From contig CANBUY010000022.1 in NCBI GenBank assembly GCA_947372745.1, positions 1 to 37,808 on the forward strand: 37,808 nt of DNA. Direction: 5' to 3'. The notes beneath the pieces are model-generated. The model searched no databases. It was not told the origin of the DNA and worked only from the letters and a program-made list of their open reading frames with translations. The position numbers and the translations under genes were made by a program. Shown piece after piece: positions 35,150 through 37,808 of this stretch. How positions within the stretch are numbered: position 1 is the first letter of the stretch; each line of letters starts with the position of its first letter. This stretch comes from Comamonadaceae bacterium (GTDB lineage: Bacteria > Pseudomonadota > Gammaproteobacteria > Burkholderiales > Burkholderiaceae_C).

Positions 35150-36292
35150 ATGAGTCTGACGATTACTTCTTCCGTGCGTGCGCAGCGCAACCAGCTGCTG
35201 CCCACACCAGCACCGATTCTCACGCGCTCCGGTTGGTCTGCCTACATGGCCGCACTGATTGTGGTGTGTGCGGTGGTGCCGGTGCTCAATTTAATGCTGC
35301 CCACTGAGAGCCTGTTTCACCTGAGTGATTACGCCGTGGGCTTGGTGGGCAAGATCATGTGCTACGCCATTTGTGCCTTGGCGATGGACTTGATCTGGGG
35401 CTATACCGGCATTTTGAGCTTGGGCCACGGGCTGTTTTTTGCACTGGGCGGCTACGCCATGGGCATGTACCTGATGCGCCAGATTGGCACGGACGGCAAC
35501 TACAAAAGCACGGTGCCTGATTTCATGGTTTTTTTGGACTGGAAAGAGCTGCCCTGGCACTGGGCTTTCAGCGACAGCTTTATCGCCACGCTTTTTTTGG
35601 TGGTGGCGGTACCCGGCTTGGTGGCCTTTGTGTTTGGCTACTTTGCTTTTCGCTCGCGCATCAAGGGCGTGTACTTTTCTATCATCACGCAGGCCATGAC
35701 CTTTGCCGCCATGCTGCTGTTCTTTCGCAACGAGACCGGCTTTGGGGGTAACAACGGCTTCACCGATTTCAAGCGCATCTTGAGTATTCCTATCGCCACC
35801 CCCAGTATGCGCATGACGCTGTTTGTCATGACTGGTGTTACGTTGCTGGGTTTCTATTTGTTTGCCCGCTGGATGGTGAATAGTAAGTTTGGCCGCGTGC
35901 TGCAGGCGGTACGCGATGCGGAAACCCGCGTCATGTTCTCAGGCTACTCGCCGATTGGCTACAAGCTCACCATCTGGACGATTTCGGCCATGATGTGTGG
36001 CGTGGCCGGGGCCTTGTATGTGCCGCAGGTGGGCATCATCAACCCCAGCGAAATGAGCCCGGCCAATTCGATTGAGATCGCTATTTGGGCCGCTGTCGGT
36101 GGGCGTGCCAGTTTGATCGGCCCCATCGTGGGCGCCTTCATCGTCAACGGCGCCAAGAGCTGGCTGACGGTGGCTTACCCCGAGTATTGGTTGTACTTTT
36201 TGGGTGCCTTGTTCATTGGTGTCACGCTGTTTTTGCCGCAGGGGATTGTGGGCTTGGTCAAAAAATTGAAGGGGGCGAAACATGACGCCTGA
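35150..36292 (+). CDS. urtC: Urea ABC transporter permease UrtC
   Basis: A 380-residue LivM-type permease with about nine to ten hydrophobic segments. The family signatures are DLIWGYTGILSLGHGLFFAL near residues 79-98, SRIKGVYFSIITQAMTFA, and the UrtC block NETGFGGNNGFTDFK. It pairs with UrtB as the second membrane subunit. The ATG has GGAGG 8 bases upstream. Its stop overlaps the urtD start by 11 bases. All features agree with a functional gene. Confidence 0.95.
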   Translation: MSLTITSSVRAQRNQLLPTPAPILTRSGWSAYMAALIVVCAVVPVLNLMLPTESLFHLSDYAVGLVGKIMCYAICALAMDLIWGYTGILSLGHGLFFALGGYAMGMYLMRQIGTDGNYKSTVPDFMVFLDWKELPWHWAFSDSFIATLFLVVAVPGLVAFVFGYFAFRSRIKGVYFSIITQAMTFAAMLLFFRNETGFGGNNGFTDFKRILSIPIATPSMRMTLFVMTGVTLLGFYLFARWMVNSKFGRVLQAVRDAETRVMFSGYSPIGYKLTIWTISAMMCGVAGALYVPQVGIINPSEMSPANSIEIAIWAAVGGRASLIGPIVGAFIVNGAKSWLTVAYPEYWLYFLGALFIGVTLFLPQGIVGLVKKLKGAKHDA

Positions 36293-37163
36293 TTTATTAG
36301 CGCAAGGCGCCCGGCGCGTTGAAGAGCGCATGGCAACCCAATCCCTCAAAACGGGCCAAACCGAATCAGGCGGGCGTGAAGCGGGATTCTCCCGTGTCAA
36401 CACCCCTGGTGAAGTCGATGTCACCCATGGCCGCATTTTGTATCTAGAGGACGTGAGCGTCAGCTTTGACGGCTTCAAGGCCATCAACAAGCTCTCGCTC
36501 GATATTGCACCCGGTGAGTTGCGCTGCATCATCGGCCCCAACGGTGCGGGCAAGACCACGATGATGGACATCATTACGGGCAAGACACGCCCCGATGAAG
36601 GCCGGGTGTACTTTGGCAGCACGATTGATTTGCTGCGCTACACCGAGCCTGAAATTGCCCAACTGGGCATTGGGCGCAAGTTTCAAAAACCCACGGTGTT
36701 TGAGCAGCTCACGGTGTTCGAGAAGTTGGAACTGGCGCTTAAAACCAACAAGGCGGTGACGTCCTCCCTGTTCTTTCGGCTGGACTCGCGCCAGAGCGAC
36801 CGCCTGGCAGAAATATTGCACACCATTCACCTTGCTGAGAGTGTGGGCCGCTTGGCTGGAAATTTAAGCCACGGTCAAAAGCAGTGGCTTGAGATTGGCA
36901 TGTTGCTGATGCAAGAGCCCAAGCTGCTGCTGCTTGACGAGCCCGTGGCTGGCATGACCGACGAAGAAACCGAGCGCACGGCGGAGTTGTTTTTGACACT
37001 CAAGGGCAAGCACTCGCTGATGGTGGTGGAGCACGACATGAGCTTCATCAACACCATCTCGGACATCGTCACCGTACTGTGCGATGGCTCTGTGTTGGCG
37101 CAAGGAACCCTGGCGCAAGTGCAGGCCGATGAGCGCGTGATTGAAGTGTATTTAGGGCGATGA
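36282..37163 (+). CDS. urtD: Urea ABC transporter ATP-binding protein UrtD
   Basis: A 293-residue LivG-type ATPase. An N-terminal extension of about 48 residues precedes the ABC domain. That domain has Walker A GPNGAGKTT (Lys91), signature NLSHGQKQWLEIG, Walker B LLLLDEPVAGM and the switch His in VVEHDM. It energises urea import with UrtE. The extension is longer than in LivG but common in UrtD. It overlaps both neighbours by a few bases, consistent with one polycistronic message. Confidence 0.95.
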   Translation: MTPDLLAQGARRVEERMATQSLKTGQTESGGREAGFSRVNTPGEVDVTHGRILYLEDVSVSFDGFKAINKLSLDIAPGELRCIIGPNGAGKTTMMDIITGKTRPDEGRVYFGSTIDLLRYTEPEIAQLGIGRKFQKPTVFEQLTVFEKLELALKTNKAVTSSLFFRLDSRQSDRLAEILHTIHLAESVGRLAGNLSHGQKQWLEIGMLLMQEPKLLLLDEPVAGMTDEETERTAELFLTLKGKHSLMVVEHDMSFINTISDIVTVLCDGSVLAQGTLAQVQADERVIEVYLGR

Positions 37164-37165
37164 CC

Positions 37166-37808
37166 ATGCTGAACGTTAAAAATATCAACCAATACTATGG
37201 TGGCTCCCACATCTTGCGTGATGTGAGCCTGCAGGCCACACAGGGCAAAGTGACCGTGGTTTTGGGCCGTAACGGCGTGGGCAAGACGACCTTGCTCAAA
37301 AGCCTGATGGGTTTGATTCCCATCAAAACCGGCAGCATTGAGTTTGATGGCAAGGCCATAGAAAAAACAACGCCCTATGAGCGTGCCCGTGCCGGTGTCG
37401 GGTTTGTGCCGCAGGGGCGCGAGATTTTTTCGCGCCTGACGGTCGAAGAAAACCTGCGCATGGGGCTGGCTTACAAAAGTGCGGGCACCCCTATTCCACC
37501 TGAGTTGTTTGAGTTGTTTCCAGTCCTAAAGCAAATGCTGCACCGCCGGGGGGGCGATTTGTCGGGCGGGCAGCAGCAGCAGCTGGCCATTGCGCGCGCC
37601 TTGGCCGCGGGCCCCAAATTACTGATTCTGGATGAACCCACCGAGGGTATTCAGCCCAGCATCATCAAAGACATTGGCCGCGTGATTCGCATGCTGGCTG
37701 ACCGGGGCGATATGGCGATTGTGCTGGTGGAGCAGTATTACGATTTTGCCCAAGAGCTGGCCGACGACTACGTGGTGATGGAGCGCGGCTCGGTGTTGGC
37801 GCGTGGTT
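37166..37808 (+). CDS. urtE: Urea ABC transporter ATP-binding protein UrtE (cut by window end)
   Basis: The first 214 codons of a LivF-type ATPase, running off the window without a stop. It has MLNVKNINQYYGGSHILRDV, Walker A GRNGVGKTT, the Q-loop VPQGREIFSRLTVEENL, signature LSGGQQQQLAIARAL, Walker B LLILDEPTEGIQPS and switch region LVEQYYDFA. I prefer the ATG at 37166, with AGGG 8 bases upstream; the ATG at 37160 overlaps the urtD stop as ATGA. A full family member is about 230 residues, so only the tail is missing. Confidence 0.95.
   Translation, partial: MLNVKNINQYYGGSHILRDVSLQATQGKVTVVLGRNGVGKTTLLKSLMGLIPIKTGSIEFDGKAIEKTTPYERARAGVGFVPQGREIFSRLTVEENLRMGLAYKSAGTPIPPELFELFPVLKQMLHRRGGDLSGGQQQQLAIARALAAGPKLLILDEPTEGIQPSIIKDIGRVIRMLADRGDMAIVLVEQYYDFAQELADDYVVMERGSVLARG

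Overview
The window looks like chromosomal DNA of a high-GC beta-proteobacterium, most likely Burkholderiales, family Comamonadaceae (Rhodoferax/Polaromonas-like). This is inferred from the urt and ure gene content, protein sequence character, short overlapping genes and a short dispersed repeat of the kind I associate with that family. No database search was possible.

Left flank (1-2835): a short-chain dehydrogenase converges on a voltage-gated-type potassium channel gene with a perfect FNR/Anr-type box 46 bp upstream. A membrane-anchored retropepsin-like aspartic protease follows. Defence island (3099-13816): a type I restriction-modification operon in the order hsdM, DUF1016/YhcG-type PD-(D/E)XK nuclease, a deleted second DUF1016 copy, an AlbA_2/Schlafen-like ATP-binding protein, hsdS and a HEPN-like gene. 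The genes from hsdM through the HEPN-like gene are joined by short overlaps. hsdR follows with its own ribosome-binding site. A DUF1778/GNAT toxin-antitoxin pair converges on the hsdR stop codon. All three R-M subunit genes appear to carry in-frame insertions of dispersed repeats.

Centre (13941-23257): tRNA-Ser(UGA) with a strong terminator, then the leftward urease operon ureA, a small His-rich membrane protein gene, ureB, ureC, ureE, ureF, ureG (no ureD). Divergent from ureA is a 1190-residue fusion of an NCS1-type permease, a cysteine cluster, a histidine kinase and a receiver. It is translationally coupled to a LuxR-type response regulator. This transporter-kinase system facing the urease operon is the best candidate for an undescribed regulatory system.

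Right part (23322-37808): a HigBA/RelE-type toxin-antitoxin pair with a perfect palindromic operator candidate; an MFS exporter behind 4-hydroxyphenylpyruvate dioxygenase; an unknown membrane protein coupled to a mini HNH protein; a decayed RNB ribonuclease; a 7TMR-DISM hybrid histidine kinase; slyX; and the urea ABC transporter urtABCDE, with urtE cut by the window end. A large REP-type palindrome lies between urtA and urtB.

The main theme is urea and nitrogen use: urtABCDE imports urea, ureABC with ureEFG hydrolyses it to ammonia, and the permease-kinase/LuxR pair may sense a nitrogenous compound and control one or both. No stretch longer than about 300 bases lacks a gene or remnant.
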